Made by a program: the position numbers and the translations under genes. A DNA stretch of 64,000 nt from Aliiroseovarius sp. F20344 (GTDB lineage: Bacteria; Pseudomonadota; Alphaproteobacteria; Rhodobacterales; Rhodobacteraceae): the NCBI RefSeq assembly GCF_023016155.1, contig NZ_JALKBG010000003.1:372001-436000 (forward strand). The letters are read 5' to 3'. This document shows positions 45,932 through 55,273 of the stretch, piece after piece. How positions within the stretch are numbered: position 1 is the stretch's first letter; each line of letters opens with the position of its first letter. Below the pieces are notes generated by a model. It saw only the letters and a program-made list of their open reading frames with translations, ran no database searches and was not told the origin of the DNA.

Positions 45932-46689
45932 TGGCCACCCCGAACCTTACAGTGGAACAGGGGGATGCCGGACTGCGCGTCATCGGATTGCGCAAGAGCT
46001 ATCGCAAGAAGCCGGTAATCCGCGAAGTGAACCTAGAACTACACCGGGGTGAAGTTGTTGCGTTGTTGGGCCCGAACGGCTGCGGAAAATCCACGACATT
46101 TTATGCGATCGCAGGGCTGATTACGCCCGAAGCTGGTCAGGTCATCATTGACGGACAGGACGTGACGCTGTTGCCGATGTATCGCCGTGCACGCCGAGGT
46201 ATCGGCTATTTGCCACAGGAAATGTCGATCTTCCGCGGCATGTCGGTTGAAGACAATATTCTATCGATTCTCGAAATTTCGACCAAGGACCGGCACAAGC
46301 GCCGTGAGCGACTGGAAGAACTTTTGAACGAGTTCTCGATCAGCCACCTGCGTCGGACACCGGCGCTGGCCCTGTCGGGGGGTGAGCGTCGCCGCTGTGA
46401 AATCGCGCGACTCTTGGCATCGAATCCCAAGTATTTGCTATTGGATGAACCCTTCGCGGGCGTCGATCCAATTGCTGTCGGAGAGATTCGGACCCTTGTT
46501 CACGACCTAAAAAATCGTGGCATCGGCGTTTTAATCACCGACCACAATGTGCGCGAAACGCTCGAGATCGTCGACCGCGCTTATATCCTTCATGACGGCC
46601 ATGTTTTGATGAGCGGAACGACCGATGAAGTGGTGAAGGACGAGAACGTGCGCCGCGTCTATCTTGGTCAGAATTTCTCGATCAATTGA
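45931..46689 (+). CDS. lptB: LPS export ATPase LptB
   Basis: A 252-residue ABC ATPase that powers LPS extraction. Walker A is GPNGCGKST, the signature is LSGGERRR and Walker B is KYLLLDEPFAGVDP. The LptB-typical ALLGPNGCGKSTTFYAIAGLI and RARRGIGYLPQEMSIFRGMSVEDNI are present. It ends the lptCAB set. The rpoN gene that follows lptB in many proteobacteria is absent; a 244-base gap leads to hpf. Confidence 0.97.
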   Translation: MATPNLTVEQGDAGLRVIGLRKSYRKKPVIREVNLELHRGEVVALLGPNGCGKSTTFYAIAGLITPEAGQVIIDGQDVTLLPMYRRARRGIGYLPQEMSIFRGMSVEDNILSILEISTKDRHKRRERLEELLNEFSISHLRRTPALALSGGERRRCEIARLLASNPKYLLLDEPFAGVDPIAVGEIRTLVHDLKNRGIGVLITDHNVRETLEIVDRAYILHDGHVLMSGTTDEVVKDENVRRVYLGQNFSIN

Positions 46690-46933
46690 CGAAAACGTCA
46701 CCCGTTCGCTTGACATTCCCCACCGACTCGTCGCCAAATGTAGGTGATGCATGAACACGCAAAACTTCGTTCGTGCCGCGCCCAACTTGGGCACGCACAT
46801 AGGATCGCCCCAGATTGGATCGGGCGGGCGGCTTCTTACAAAAATAGATCATCCCCATGTTTTAAAACGGTTTTATTGCCATGCGTCCGTGTGACTTATG
46901 GCGTCAATTCCTACAACGACCAAAGGAGATAGG

Positions 46934-47512
46934 ATGCAATATCAAATCAGTGGCAAGCAGATCGACATTGGTGAAGCGCTTCAGGTTCATGTGAAAGATG
47001 AGCTTGGCGGGATTGTTCAAAAGTATGCTGAACGCCCCACCGATGCGCAGGTCATCTTCTCGAAAAATGCACATGAATATGTCTGCGAAACCATTGTTCA
47101 CCTCTCCACCGGCCTGACCGCTCAGGCCAAGGGTCATGCGACAGAAATCTATGCCGCATTCGACCAATGTGCCGAGAAAATGGAGAAGCAACTACGCCGT
47201 TATAAGCGGAGGTTGAAGGATCATCACCGCGACCGCGTCGATCCGGTTGAAGTTTTCGGCGGATCCTCGTATATCCTCGCCAAAGAAGAAGGCCAGGAAG
47301 AGGCAGCGGACGCAACGCTCCAACCCATGATCATCGCCGAAATGGAAACGCGTATCCCATCGCTTTCCGTTGGCGAAGCCGTCATGCAGATGGAGCTGGC
47401 TCACGCACCTGTTTTGGTTTTCAAGAATGAGAAAACTCAGGGCATGAACGTCGTATACCGCCGCGAGGATGGTAATGTCGGCTGGATTGATCCCGTTAAC
47501 AACGAAGCGTAG
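46934..47512 (+). CDS. hpf: Ribosome hibernation-promoting factor (long form)
   Basis: A 192-residue long HPF. The N-terminal RaiA-like domain (MQYQISGKQIDIGEALQVHVKDEL) binds the ribosome, and the C-terminal dimerisation domain (IPSLSVGEAVMQMELAHAPVLVFKNEKTQGMNVVYRREDGNVGWIDP) makes 100S dimers. ATG 46934 has an AAAGGAGAT site; an earlier in-frame TTG or ATG is unlikely. The 244-base leader holds two possible hairpins (around 46770-46835). ptsN follows 35 bases later. Confidence 0.95.
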   Translation: MQYQISGKQIDIGEALQVHVKDELGGIVQKYAERPTDAQVIFSKNAHEYVCETIVHLSTGLTAQAKGHATEIYAAFDQCAEKMEKQLRRYKRRLKDHHRDRVDPVEVFGGSSYILAKEEGQEEAADATLQPMIIAEMETRIPSLSVGEAVMQMELAHAPVLVFKNEKTQGMNVVYRREDGNVGWIDPVNNEA

Positions 47513-47513
47513 G

Positions 47514-47534
47514 CCCCCCGCCATGGCGGGCGGG
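47514..47534 (+). promoter_or_regulatory. GC-rich hairpin between hpf and ptsN
   Basis: A 14-base perfect palindrome CCCGCCATGGCGGG (47517-47530), extended by further G:C pairs on both sides, fills most of the 35-base gap. It has no T-tract, so it may be an mRNA processing or attenuating structure rather than a terminator. Confidence 0.4.
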
Positions 47535-47547
47535 AAATTGGTCAAAA

Positions 47548-48012
47548 ATGGAACTAGCGAACATTTTGGCGCCGTCCGCCGTAAAGGTCATATCGACGGT
47601 ATCGTCCAAGAAGCGCCTATTTCAGGACTTGGGCGATATCGCCTCTGATTGCTATGGCATCAATTCTGACGATGCTTTCTCGGCTCTGTCCGAGCGTGAA
47701 AACCTTGGCCCGACCGGCGTTGGCCGTGGCGTAGCATTGCCGCATGCCCGTCTGTCCGGCGTGAACGAGGTTACTGGCTGTTTTGTCCGTGTGGAGAAGC
47801 CGTTCGATTTCGATGCCGTTGATCGTCAGCCCGTAGACCTGATTTTCGCTTTGTTTGCACCAGAGGGGTCGGGTGTAGATCACCTGAAAGCCTTGGCGCT
47901 TGTGTCGCGCTCCATGCGGGACGCGTCGATCTGCGCGAAGCTGCGGGCAAATTCGGACACGATGACGCTTCATGCACTTTTGACAGATAGCCTGTCGAAC
48001 AAAGCGGCCTGA
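47548..48012 (+). CDS. ptsN: Nitrogen PTS IIA protein PtsN
   Basis: A 154-residue EIIA-Ntr protein, a phosphorylated regulator of the nitrogen PTS. The active-site His is in VGRGVALPHARLSGV, and the KRLFQDLGDIASDCYGI start and CFVRVEKPFDFDAVDRQPVDLIFALFAPEG core are typical. It follows hpf, as in many proteobacteria. It converges with the sulfotransferase gene, leaving 11 bases between them. Confidence 0.95.
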   Translation: MELANILAPSAVKVISTVSSKKRLFQDLGDIASDCYGINSDDAFSALSERENLGPTGVGRGVALPHARLSGVNEVTGCFVRVEKPFDFDAVDRQPVDLIFALFAPEGSGVDHLKALALVSRSMRDASICAKLRANSDTMTLHALLTDSLSNKAA

Positions 48013-48023
48013 TCTAACTCTTT

Positions 48024-49442
48024 TCAGGATTTATCCCACGGCTTGAAGCCAAACATCATGTAATCACGCTGATAGATCTTTCGTATCTCAGCTTCGATCT
48101 CTGGTGAATACACCTCGCCCAGACCATAGGGCTGGTCTTGCGCCTTATCTTTCCATTTGGGTGGCTTTTTATTGCTGACCTCACCCCACAGCGTTGCCAG
48201 CCCAGTGTCCAGAGTTTCCTCGCGCAGCAGATGGTCAGGCAGCGCAAAGCCCGCAAAACCGCTTACCACCGCATTTTGTGACACCCATGCCGGGTCAAGA
48301 CGCAGACTGGTTTGCCCCTTCAGGTTCCGGTCGACAAACGCGATGAATTGCAAAAACGCAGCGCGATGCCGGTCGAGTGTCCATGAGGCATCCGGTTCGT
48401 TCTCTGGCAGGTCGATATCATAACGGTCGCGAACGGCTTCTTTGATGTCCCAGTACGTGTCCGGACCGTGGGTGACGAAGTATCGGCAGAACACAGAATG
48501 CAAACGCACAACGGGATGACGAAGGACAGTAAAGGTCCGGTGTTGTTTGTTCTGGTTTTTCCACGCTCGAAGAGTTTTCTGGTTCAGATCCTCGGTCAAG
48601 GGACCAGCCGCCTGGAGCCAGTTTACAACCTCGTCGGTTGGGCCGCCCTTAATAGGCATGAACAGCATCGGTGGCTTGTCCGAGGCGATATAGCTGGACA
48701 CAGCAGCAGGCCTGCTTTGAGCAAAATTCGGGACACGGTCCAGATCAAACGGATCAACTTTAGCGACGGTTTGCTTTAGAACCTCATAATTCTCGACCTT
48801 CTCGGACATCGGTTCGGGATTTTGTTTCTTAAACTTACCCGCGAATTCTGTGATTTCGCCTTTGGCCCCCAGAAATTTCGCCAACCCGTTGATCACATCA
48901 AGGTTCTGCGCGTCTTCGTAATCAATATAGAAAGCGGTCTGTCCTGTTACTTGAAGCCGATTTTTGATTTTCAGCTGAAAGTCTTTCATCCGATAAAAGA
49001 GCTTCTCAAACTCGGCAGAGACGAACATCGCCTTTTTCTTAATCGCGTCATCCACATTGTTCAGTTGCCACTGATCGGTGGCCCACGCGATCTTACGCGA
49101 GACATAAGCCTCGAGCATATTGCGGGTCAGAATAACCTTGGCGCAGTGGGGATCGTCGATCAGTGCGTTAAACACGCGAGGGTCGTGGTCATGAAAGAAC
49201 CTGAAACCCGGAATGCCTTTCGTGTTTTCCTTCATCTTCTCGACCAGAAGCATAGGATCTTCATCCCGCGCCTTCACGCTGACACCGAAAAGGTCCTTTA
49301 GTTCCGGCGAGACCATGAAATAGGGATTGAAGGTTTCCCCATAGCATTTCAGATCATCAAACTGATCCAGATTGCTTTCCAGAAAATTCGAGCCGGTGCG
49401 CATTTCAGCGAAGATGATGAAACAGTCAAACTTTTGGGTCAT
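48024..49442 (-). CDS. Two-domain sulfotransferase-family protein
   Basis: A 472-residue protein. The N-terminal half resembles NodH-like sulfotransferases: CFIIFAEMRTGSNFLESNL (PAPS 5'-phosphate loop) and GETFNPYF, with a later 3'-phosphate-type stretch (KVILTRNMLEAYVSRKIAW). The C-terminal half, from about residue 250, has a second sulfotransferase-like segment (FTVLRHPVVRLHSVFCRYF). A sulfate donor (PAPS) would yield PAP, which CysQ at 55274 could hydrolyse. The gene ends a minus-strand run of glycosyltransferase genes, so the acceptor is probably a surface glycan. Confidence 0.78.
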   Translation of the reverse strand: MTQKFDCFIIFAEMRTGSNFLESNLDQFDDLKCYGETFNPYFMVSPELKDLFGVSVKARDEDPMLLVEKMKENTKGIPGFRFFHDHDPRVFNALIDDPHCAKVILTRNMLEAYVSRKIAWATDQWQLNNVDDAIKKKAMFVSAEFEKLFYRMKDFQLKIKNRLQVTGQTAFYIDYEDAQNLDVINGLAKFLGAKGEITEFAGKFKKQNPEPMSEKVENYEVLKQTVAKVDPFDLDRVPNFAQSRPAAVSSYIASDKPPMLFMPIKGGPTDEVVNWLQAAGPLTEDLNQKTLRAWKNQNKQHRTFTVLRHPVVRLHSVFCRYFVTHGPDTYWDIKEAVRDRYDIDLPENEPDASWTLDRHRAAFLQFIAFVDRNLKGQTSLRLDPAWVSQNAVVSGFAGFALPDHLLREETLDTGLATLWGEVSNKKPPKWKDKAQDQPYGLGEVYSPEIEAEIRKIYQRDYMMFGFKPWDKS

Positions 49443-49443
49443 A

Positions 49444-51144
49444 TCACTTGGTCACCAGATAAGGCGCTTGGCGCGAGGGTAGGGGCCGTTCAGCCACGTA
49501 GTCCGAGGGAAAATCGCCCACAAGATGCGGATGCATGCCCTGATTTTTCAGGTTCTGCAAAAACTGCCCGAACCCGCCTAGATGTACCATCTCGGGTGTT
49601 TCTTTCAGCTTTGGGCGTTCGCGAATGGCAAGCTGATCGACAACGTCTTGCAGTGGCTCGATCGGGTTCAGAACGAAATCCGACAGACTTTGGATTCTGA
49701 TCCTTGCACGCGCATGGTCGGATTGCAGAATGCTTAGATGCTCACGCTCAATCCGTTGAAGCCGTGCGGCTTCGCGCCGAACCTGCGAAAACTTTCCATT
49801 CGACAGGAACAAAGGAACAGCCCATGCGCCGGTGATGACATGAATGCGCGCATTTGCATCGCGAGTCACATCCCAAGTGATGTCCTGATTGTCCGCAGGG
49901 CCGAATTGGAAGCACTGCCGTTCGCCGCGCGTATTCCAGATCAGGTTGGTCAGGAAGGCACCGGGGTTATAATCCCGCAAAGGAGCCGAAGAGGAGAGCG
50001 CGCCGAAATACTCGGTCTCGGCATTTTCGAAATGGACGCGGTCCGGGGCAAATAGGTGGCCATGTACGCGCACCTTTCCGAAGCTGGACAACCAAGGCTC
50101 AAACCCTTTGAACAGCTCGGTGAAGCCTTCAAGAACCACATAGGGTTCGGCGGTCATCGTAGCGCCCCACCTTCGGTGTGGGAAACGGCTTTGCATCTGC
50201 AACCCTGGGCGGCCCTTGGTCCGACGATCAACGGCTTTGGCAAATACGCGATCAATTTTGCCAGGATTAGGTTCGGCACTTGCGTTCAGGCTAGGTGCAT
50301 CGGACAGGAAACTATCATACAGCCGATCTGCCTTGTGCCAAATTTTCCGCGCAATAAAGCAATCCGAACGCCGCAGCAGCTGAAGGTGGTCGTCGTAGAA
50401 CATATGCGGCTTGCCCTGAAAATCGAATTTCGACAGCGTCAAAGATCGGCTTTCCACTTTCTTGGAATACTGCCGGGCGAGGGTCTGATAATAGCTCTCA
50501 TCCGGGATCCAAACACGGCGAAAATACGCGTCATTTACCGGCCTACGTGGATCCTCGAGAATAGCGGAAAGGGTGGTGCGGGTCAGGCACCACCATTGGC
50601 TGCCCAGATGCGGCGGAGTGCTTAGCGGAATGCGCCGTTGATAGCCAAGCTTGCGTTGTAATTTGACATAGGCGTCAAAAAGTTTGCGCCGGTGTCTCCA
50701 GGAAAACGGAAACCGAAGGGTGAAACGTTCGGCGTTCAGCCCACCAACCGCCCAGGGGACATCTTCGGTTGTCACACTTTCTACAAAGTCCGTTGTAGGG
50801 CGATCCGCCAAATAGGCCTTCAGTTCAGAAATGGGGCGCAGGGGAAGACAGCTGCCGGAAGCTAACAAGACGTGCTGAACGTCCGGAAACCGATCCAACA
50901 TCAGCTCGGACGCGGTCTGGCTGGCGGCGACCAACGACCACGTGCCCCATTCACATTGGTGACGCTCGCAAAACAGGATGTTGTCTAAGTCCGACAGTCC
51001 ATCGGCAAACTGGTCATAGGTATCCTGATCGACCTTTTTGTCGACGTGGATCACAACTGGGCAGCCATGATTGGCCCAATGGCGGGCCAGCTGCGTCGCA
51101 CGGTGCAACGCTTCGTGCACGATCATGACCACACCCAACGTCAT
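49444..51144 (-). CDS. GT14-type glycosyltransferase with DUF5928-like C-terminus
   Basis: A 566-residue protein. The N-terminal 270 residues match the core-2/I-branching (GT14, xylosyl/GlcNAc transferase) family: LGVVMIVHEALHRATQLARHW, VIHVDKKVDQ, LLASGSCLPLRPISELKAYL and GSQWWCLTRTTLSAIL with WIPDESYYQTL. The C-terminal half is an additional domain seen in Rhodobacteraceae GT14 proteins (DUF5928/5927 type). It overlaps the upstream GT2 gene by four bases and is one base from the sulfotransferase gene. The sugar and acceptor are unknown. Confidence 0.82.
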   Translation of the reverse strand: MTLGVVMIVHEALHRATQLARHWANHGCPVVIHVDKKVDQDTYDQFADGLSDLDNILFCERHQCEWGTWSLVAASQTASELMLDRFPDVQHVLLASGSCLPLRPISELKAYLADRPTTDFVESVTTEDVPWAVGGLNAERFTLRFPFSWRHRRKLFDAYVKLQRKLGYQRRIPLSTPPHLGSQWWCLTRTTLSAILEDPRRPVNDAYFRRVWIPDESYYQTLARQYSKKVESRSLTLSKFDFQGKPHMFYDDHLQLLRRSDCFIARKIWHKADRLYDSFLSDAPSLNASAEPNPGKIDRVFAKAVDRRTKGRPGLQMQSRFPHRRWGATMTAEPYVVLEGFTELFKGFEPWLSSFGKVRVHGHLFAPDRVHFENAETEYFGALSSSAPLRDYNPGAFLTNLIWNTRGERQCFQFGPADNQDITWDVTRDANARIHVITGAWAVPLFLSNGKFSQVRREAARLQRIEREHLSILQSDHARARIRIQSLSDFVLNPIEPLQDVVDQLAIRERPKLKETPEMVHLGGFGQFLQNLKNQGMHPHLVGDFPSDYVAERPLPSRQAPYLVTK

Positions 51145-52151
51145 GCCCAGTTCCCCTTGGACATCAGGCCCAGCACCTCAAGCTGTCGCCAGTTGATGTA
51201 CTCTTCGCTCCACTTACACCAAAGAACGGGATCGTCCGCACTGCGCGCGCTATAGGCGCGGTATTCATGACTGTTGGCATAGTGCTGACGACGCTGAAGC
51301 TCTTCGTGTGACTTCTCGTGAAACGTATTCAGGAACTTTGTGTGCAGAAGACAGCCCGAGGCTTTCTCGCCTCCGCTTTCGTCATACACAAGATTCAGAC
51401 CACGCGGCAAAAGCATGTGGGTCGAGCTGATGTAGGTATAGGACCGATCCCATTTGACCAATGGGATCTTGTTTAGAGCAGGGGCGCGTTCAGGATTGTC
51501 GTCAAAGAAAGCACGCGCGCGAACGCCGCCCTGAATCCATAAGTTTCTGAACCGGGAATTTTTCTTGATTGTGTAGTTTCCACTGTCGAACCATCCGGTG
51601 ATTTCAAGCGGATCTTGGCCTGATTGATAAACCTCTTCCCCAATCGGTCCTTCCGGATACATATCCAGAAGCATCGCACCGAAGCTTCTGATCGCACTGG
51701 CGTCGAGCCAATCTGTCAAAGCTCGCAGCGGCCGCGTGTCACAAAATGGATAGACCAGAAGCTCGTCTGTATCGACGACAAGGCACCAATGGTTGTGACC
51801 ATATTTGCGCTGCAGCCAGTTCAGCCAATCCACACCAAAATTTGCACGTTTATAGCTGGCCGGCGTGGTCCACAGGGACACGTCTTCTTGCTCTGCCAGA
51901 TATTCCCGCGAGCCGTCATCCGATCCGTTGTCCACAATAACGAAGTGGTTCACACCCAGATCGCGGTAGTACTGAAGGAAAAAGGGCAACCGAACCAGCT
52001 CATTGCGAAGCGTTGAAAAGACAATGATATCTGATGGTGCGATCTGCTTGGTGCGGTTTTTCACGCATGTCAGCTCGCGACGTTTTCGAAACGCGCGGAT
52101 TTGGCGACGCTTGCGCTTTAGCCTTAGGCGATATGAAGTCCAAGCGCCCAA
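51141..52151 (-). CDS. GT2/GT92-like glycosyltransferase
   Basis: A 336-residue glycosyltransferase. A very basic N-terminus (RLRLKRKRRQIRAFRKRRE) is followed by VFSTLRNELVRLPFFLQYYRDLGVNHFVIVDNGSDDGS and the DxD-type VVDTDELLVYP. A C-terminal region with SSTHMLLPRG and KFLNTFHEKS is shared with the next gene upstream. The start is a TTG at 52151 with weak CAGGACA upstream; the neighbour's N-terminus aligns with it. Paralogous to the gene at 52312-53349. It overlaps the GT14 gene by four bases. Confidence 0.82.
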   Translation of the reverse strand: MGAWTSYRLRLKRKRRQIRAFRKRRELTCVKNRTKQIAPSDIIVFSTLRNELVRLPFFLQYYRDLGVNHFVIVDNGSDDGSREYLAEQEDVSLWTTPASYKRANFGVDWLNWLQRKYGHNHWCLVVDTDELLVYPFCDTRPLRALTDWLDASAIRSFGAMLLDMYPEGPIGEEVYQSGQDPLEITGWFDSGNYTIKKNSRFRNLWIQGGVRARAFFDDNPERAPALNKIPLVKWDRSYTYISSTHMLLPRGLNLVYDESGGEKASGCLLHTKFLNTFHEKSHEELQRRQHYANSHEYRAYSARSADDPVLWCKWSEEYINWRQLEVLGLMSKGNWA

Positions 52152-52311
52152 ATCATGTCCTGTCTGTTTTCACCTGTGTCTGCATTTGAGCGCGGTTTGA
52201 TCCCATTTCAACCAACAGGAGCCCGCATCTTGTTATTGGTTTATATCCAACATCTTAATGTTCCGCCATACGTCGCGTAAACTCGCCACTTATGGTTGGA
52301 TATTTGTGATT

Positions 52312-53349
52312 TCAGGTCCAATCGCCTGAAGACATAAGACCAAGCTTCTCAAGCTGTTGCCAGTTCTCATATCGACATGAATCTGCATGCCAAAGATCAG
52401 GTGCCTCGCCAACTGCGTCATAGTAGGCGTCAAACTGATCTGGCTGGCCGAAATGCTCGCGTCGGGCTTTTTCTTCTTCAGACCGCGCGATCACGCTGGG
52501 AAGGAATTTAGTGTGCAACAGCACGCCCGAAAGCTGATCCTTGCCGGAAACAGCAGGGGGGCCCGCCCATTCCATATTCAAGCGTGGCGGCAGAATGGTA
52601 TGTGTCGAGTTCGCATAGGCAAACCGGCGGGACCATTTTACCAAGGGCAGCTTGTTAAGGGTCGGGCCGCGTGACGGGTTTTTGGGAAAGAACACACGCT
52701 CGCGCGCACCGCCCTGAAGCCATAGGTTCTGCATGGGCTGCTGTCTGACCGCACGATAGGGCTGGGCGTCAAACCATGGGAGCGCGTCGATGGGATTGCC
52801 GTCCACATCCACAGTATCGGACCCTAAAGGTCCTTTCGGATAAAGATCCAACATCAGAGCGCCCAGCGCCTGCGCCCCCACACGATCTAAATGCTGCGTC
52901 AGGGCCACAAGGTCGCGATCTTCATGGTGCGGATAGATCAGGATTTCGTCCACATCAACTGTCAAACACCACGCGCCATGCCCGTGGCGAAACTGAAGCC
53001 AGGTCAGCCAATCGACCCCAAACCGCGCGGATTTATAACTCGCATCCGAGGTCCACAAAGACACATCCGGTTGATCCGAAAGATATTCAATACTTCCATC
53101 GGTGCAGTCATTGGCCACCATCAGGAAGTGGCCCACGCCCAACCGTCGATAGTGTTCCAGAAAGAAAGGCAATCGCTGCACTTCGTTGCGCAACACCGTG
53201 AACGCCAAGACCTGCCCGGGCCGGATAGCCTCAGTGCGGTCTGTGACTTCTGTCAGTTGTCGTCTAGAGCGTATTGAGCGTAGCAACAGGCGGCGACGTT
53301 TTAGGCGCATCCGATAGGATGCCCATAAACCGGACACACCGCCCGTCAC
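52312..53349 (-). CDS. GT2/GT92-like glycosyltransferase, paralogue
   Basis: A 345-residue protein nearly collinear with the gene downstream (51141-52151): ASYRMRLKRRRLLLRSIRSRR, FTVLRNEVQRLPFFLEHYRRLGVGHFLMVANDCTDGS, TVDVDEILIYP and ANSTHTILPPRLN. The two likely arose by tandem duplication and diverged, so they may add similar sugars. The gap of 160 bases between them holds no gene. galU lies five bases upstream of its start, so the whole block is probably cotranscribed. Confidence 0.82.
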   Translation of the reverse strand: MTGGVSGLWASYRMRLKRRRLLLRSIRSRRQLTEVTDRTEAIRPGQVLAFTVLRNEVQRLPFFLEHYRRLGVGHFLMVANDCTDGSIEYLSDQPDVSLWTSDASYKSARFGVDWLTWLQFRHGHGAWCLTVDVDEILIYPHHEDRDLVALTQHLDRVGAQALGALMLDLYPKGPLGSDTVDVDGNPIDALPWFDAQPYRAVRQQPMQNLWLQGGARERVFFPKNPSRGPTLNKLPLVKWSRRFAYANSTHTILPPRLNMEWAGPPAVSGKDQLSGVLLHTKFLPSVIARSEEEKARREHFGQPDQFDAYYDAVGEAPDLWHADSCRYENWQQLEKLGLMSSGDWT

Positions 53350-53354
53350 AGAAA

Positions 53355-54248
53355 TTACTCGGCTGCTTTATTCTGGGCCATCAGATCATGCAGATAGCCT
53401 GTGAACTCATCCCGAAGCTCTTCACGAGCCATGCCGAACGCAACGGTGGCCTGAAGGAACCCGGCCTTTGACCCACAGTCGAAGCGCTGGCCACGGAAGC
53501 GGTACCCAAAAACGTCACGCCCCTGAGCGATCTCTTCAGCAATCGCATCGGTCAGCTGAATCTCTCCACCTGCGCCGGCTTTCATCTGGTTCAGGCTACG
53601 CAGCACATCAGGTGTCAGGATGTAACGACCGATAACAGCCAAATTCGACGGGGCTTCGTCAGGAGATGGTTTTTCGACCATCCCGCGGGTCGAAACCAAA
53701 TCGCCCATATCCTCTTTCACATCGAGAACACCATAAGCGCTGGCTTTTTCAGCTGGGACTTCCATAGCAGCAACCATGCAGCCGCCAGTTTCTTCGTAGG
53801 ATTCCACCATTTGCTGCAAGCATGGTTTTTCAGCTGCGATAACATCATCCGGCAAAATGACCGCAAAGGGTTCATTCGCGATCAAGCGGCGCGCACACCA
53901 GACAGCGTGACCAAGGCCCAGCGCCTTGTGCTGACGCATATAGGCGATGGCTCCGGATTCCATGTTGGTGTCTTTCAAAACCTCAAGAAGCTCGTCCTTG
54001 CCCTTTTTGCGCAGTTCCTGCTCTAACACCGGAGAGTTGTCAAAGTAGTCTTCCAACGCGCCTTTGCCGCGCGAGGTCACAAAGATGAATTCTTTGATAC
54101 CTGCGGCACGGGCTTCATCGATGGCGTATTGAATCAAAGGCCGGTCAACCAGCGTCATGATCTCTTTCGGAATGGACTTCGTGGCGGGAAGAAATCGCGT
54201 GCCAAGTCCGGCCACAGGAAAGATCGCTTTGGTTACCTTACGCTTCAT
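53355..54248 (-). CDS. galU: UTP-glucose-1-phosphate uridylyltransferase
   Basis: A 297-residue GalU making UDP-glucose for polysaccharides and lipids. The nucleotidyl-transfer loop is AIFPVAGLGTRFLPATKSIPKEIM, followed by VILPDDVIAAEKPC, MVEKPSPDEAPSNLAVIGRYIL and GEIQLTDAI with RFDCGSKAGFLQATV. The C-terminus ends MAQNKAAE. It heads the minus-strand glycan block, supplying a sugar donor to the adjacent glycosyltransferases. A 215-base AT-richer gap, with no gene seen, separates it from kdsB. Confidence 0.96.
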   Translation of the reverse strand: MKRKVTKAIFPVAGLGTRFLPATKSIPKEIMTLVDRPLIQYAIDEARAAGIKEFIFVTSRGKGALEDYFDNSPVLEQELRKKGKDELLEVLKDTNMESGAIAYMRQHKALGLGHAVWCARRLIANEPFAVILPDDVIAAEKPCLQQMVESYEETGGCMVAAMEVPAEKASAYGVLDVKEDMGDLVSTRGMVEKPSPDEAPSNLAVIGRYILTPDVLRSLNQMKAGAGGEIQLTDAIAEEIAQGRDVFGYRFRGQRFDCGSKAGFLQATVAFGMAREELRDEFTGYLHDLMAQNKAAE

Positions 54249-54463
54249 AATACTAGCCTTTTTACTATGCGACTTTCATTGTCCAATTGCCGAAATGGCA
54301 AATTCTAAGGATCAGGAAAGTGCTTATTTAATTATTCTGTAATTGATAAATTTGAAAACATCATGGTCTTTTTTCGCCTTTGTAAAGCAAGGCAAGACTT
54401 TTCTCGACTCTTTTCCGGGATCCACACGGCGCGATTGATGGGATTCTTTTTGGTTTCTCACAC

Positions 54464-55267
54464 CTACTCGATGCCAAGCTCGTCCAAGATTGCTTCGATC
54501 CGAGGCACGTCTTCCGGGTTGTTCAGTTCCCAAAACTGGCGGGCGCGGGCGTCCACTTCGACGCACTGGATGGGTTTGTCACGCTCAAGGAAGCGAAGCT
54601 GTTCAAGACCCTCAAGCTGCTCCAATGGTCCCGATTTCCACAGGGGGTACGCGGCAAGGGCGGAAGGTCGATAGGCATACACGCCGACATGGTGGAAGAC
54701 CGGAGATTGATCTTTGGCAGACCAGTCGTTTCCTTGCGTGTAGGGGATCACCTCTTTCGAGAAATAGAGCGCCTTGCCCTCAGCCCCAAAAACGGCAGTT
54801 GTTGCGCCGACACGGCCTGCTTTGCGATCTTCAAGGAATCCATTCAACGCCCGCCCGTCGCACCGCAACACCGGGGTCGCAACTTCGGCGGTTGGGTGGA
54901 TGGTTAGCGCCTCGACAAGCTCTTCCACGAACCATGGCGGGGTCAAAGGCGCATCGCCTTGCAGGTTAACTACGATATCATAGTTGCCACCCAGTGCGGT
55001 CAGCGCCTCGGCACAGCGTTCGGTTCCGTTTTCGCAAGAAGACGATGTCATAACCACCTCGGCACCGAAGCTTTCAGCCTCGGTCCGTATGCGATCGTCA
55101 TCGGTGGCAACCACGACGCGATCCACCCCGCGAACGGCCTGCGCAGCGTCCCAGCTGCGTTGGATCAGAGATTTGGAAACACCTGTCACCCCACGTAGCG
55201 GCGCAAGCGCCTTACCCGGATACCGGATCGAGGCATAGCGCGCAGGGATTACGATCAGCGTGGCCAT
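54464..55267 (-). CDS. kdsB: CMP-Kdo synthetase
   Basis: A 267-residue CMP-Kdo synthetase. The CTP-binding start is LIVIPARYASIRYPGKALAPL, and VNLQGDAPLTPPW, VGVYAYRPSALAAYPLWKSG and LEGLEQLRFLE are family hallmarks. CMP-Kdo feeds WaaA for LPS and can also make Kdo linkers in ABC-exported capsules. It is six bases from the cysQ gene on the same strand, which is not the usual LPS context. Confidence 0.96.
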   Translation of the reverse strand: MATLIVIPARYASIRYPGKALAPLRGVTGVSKSLIQRSWDAAQAVRGVDRVVVATDDDRIRTEAESFGAEVVMTSSSCENGTERCAEALTALGGNYDIVVNLQGDAPLTPPWFVEELVEALTIHPTAEVATPVLRCDGRALNGFLEDRKAGRVGATTAVFGAEGKALYFSKEVIPYTQGNDWSAKDQSPVFHHVGVYAYRPSALAAYPLWKSGPLEQLEGLEQLRFLERDKPIQCVEVDARARQFWELNNPEDVPRIEAILDELGIE

Positions 55268-55273
55268 GGCGGA

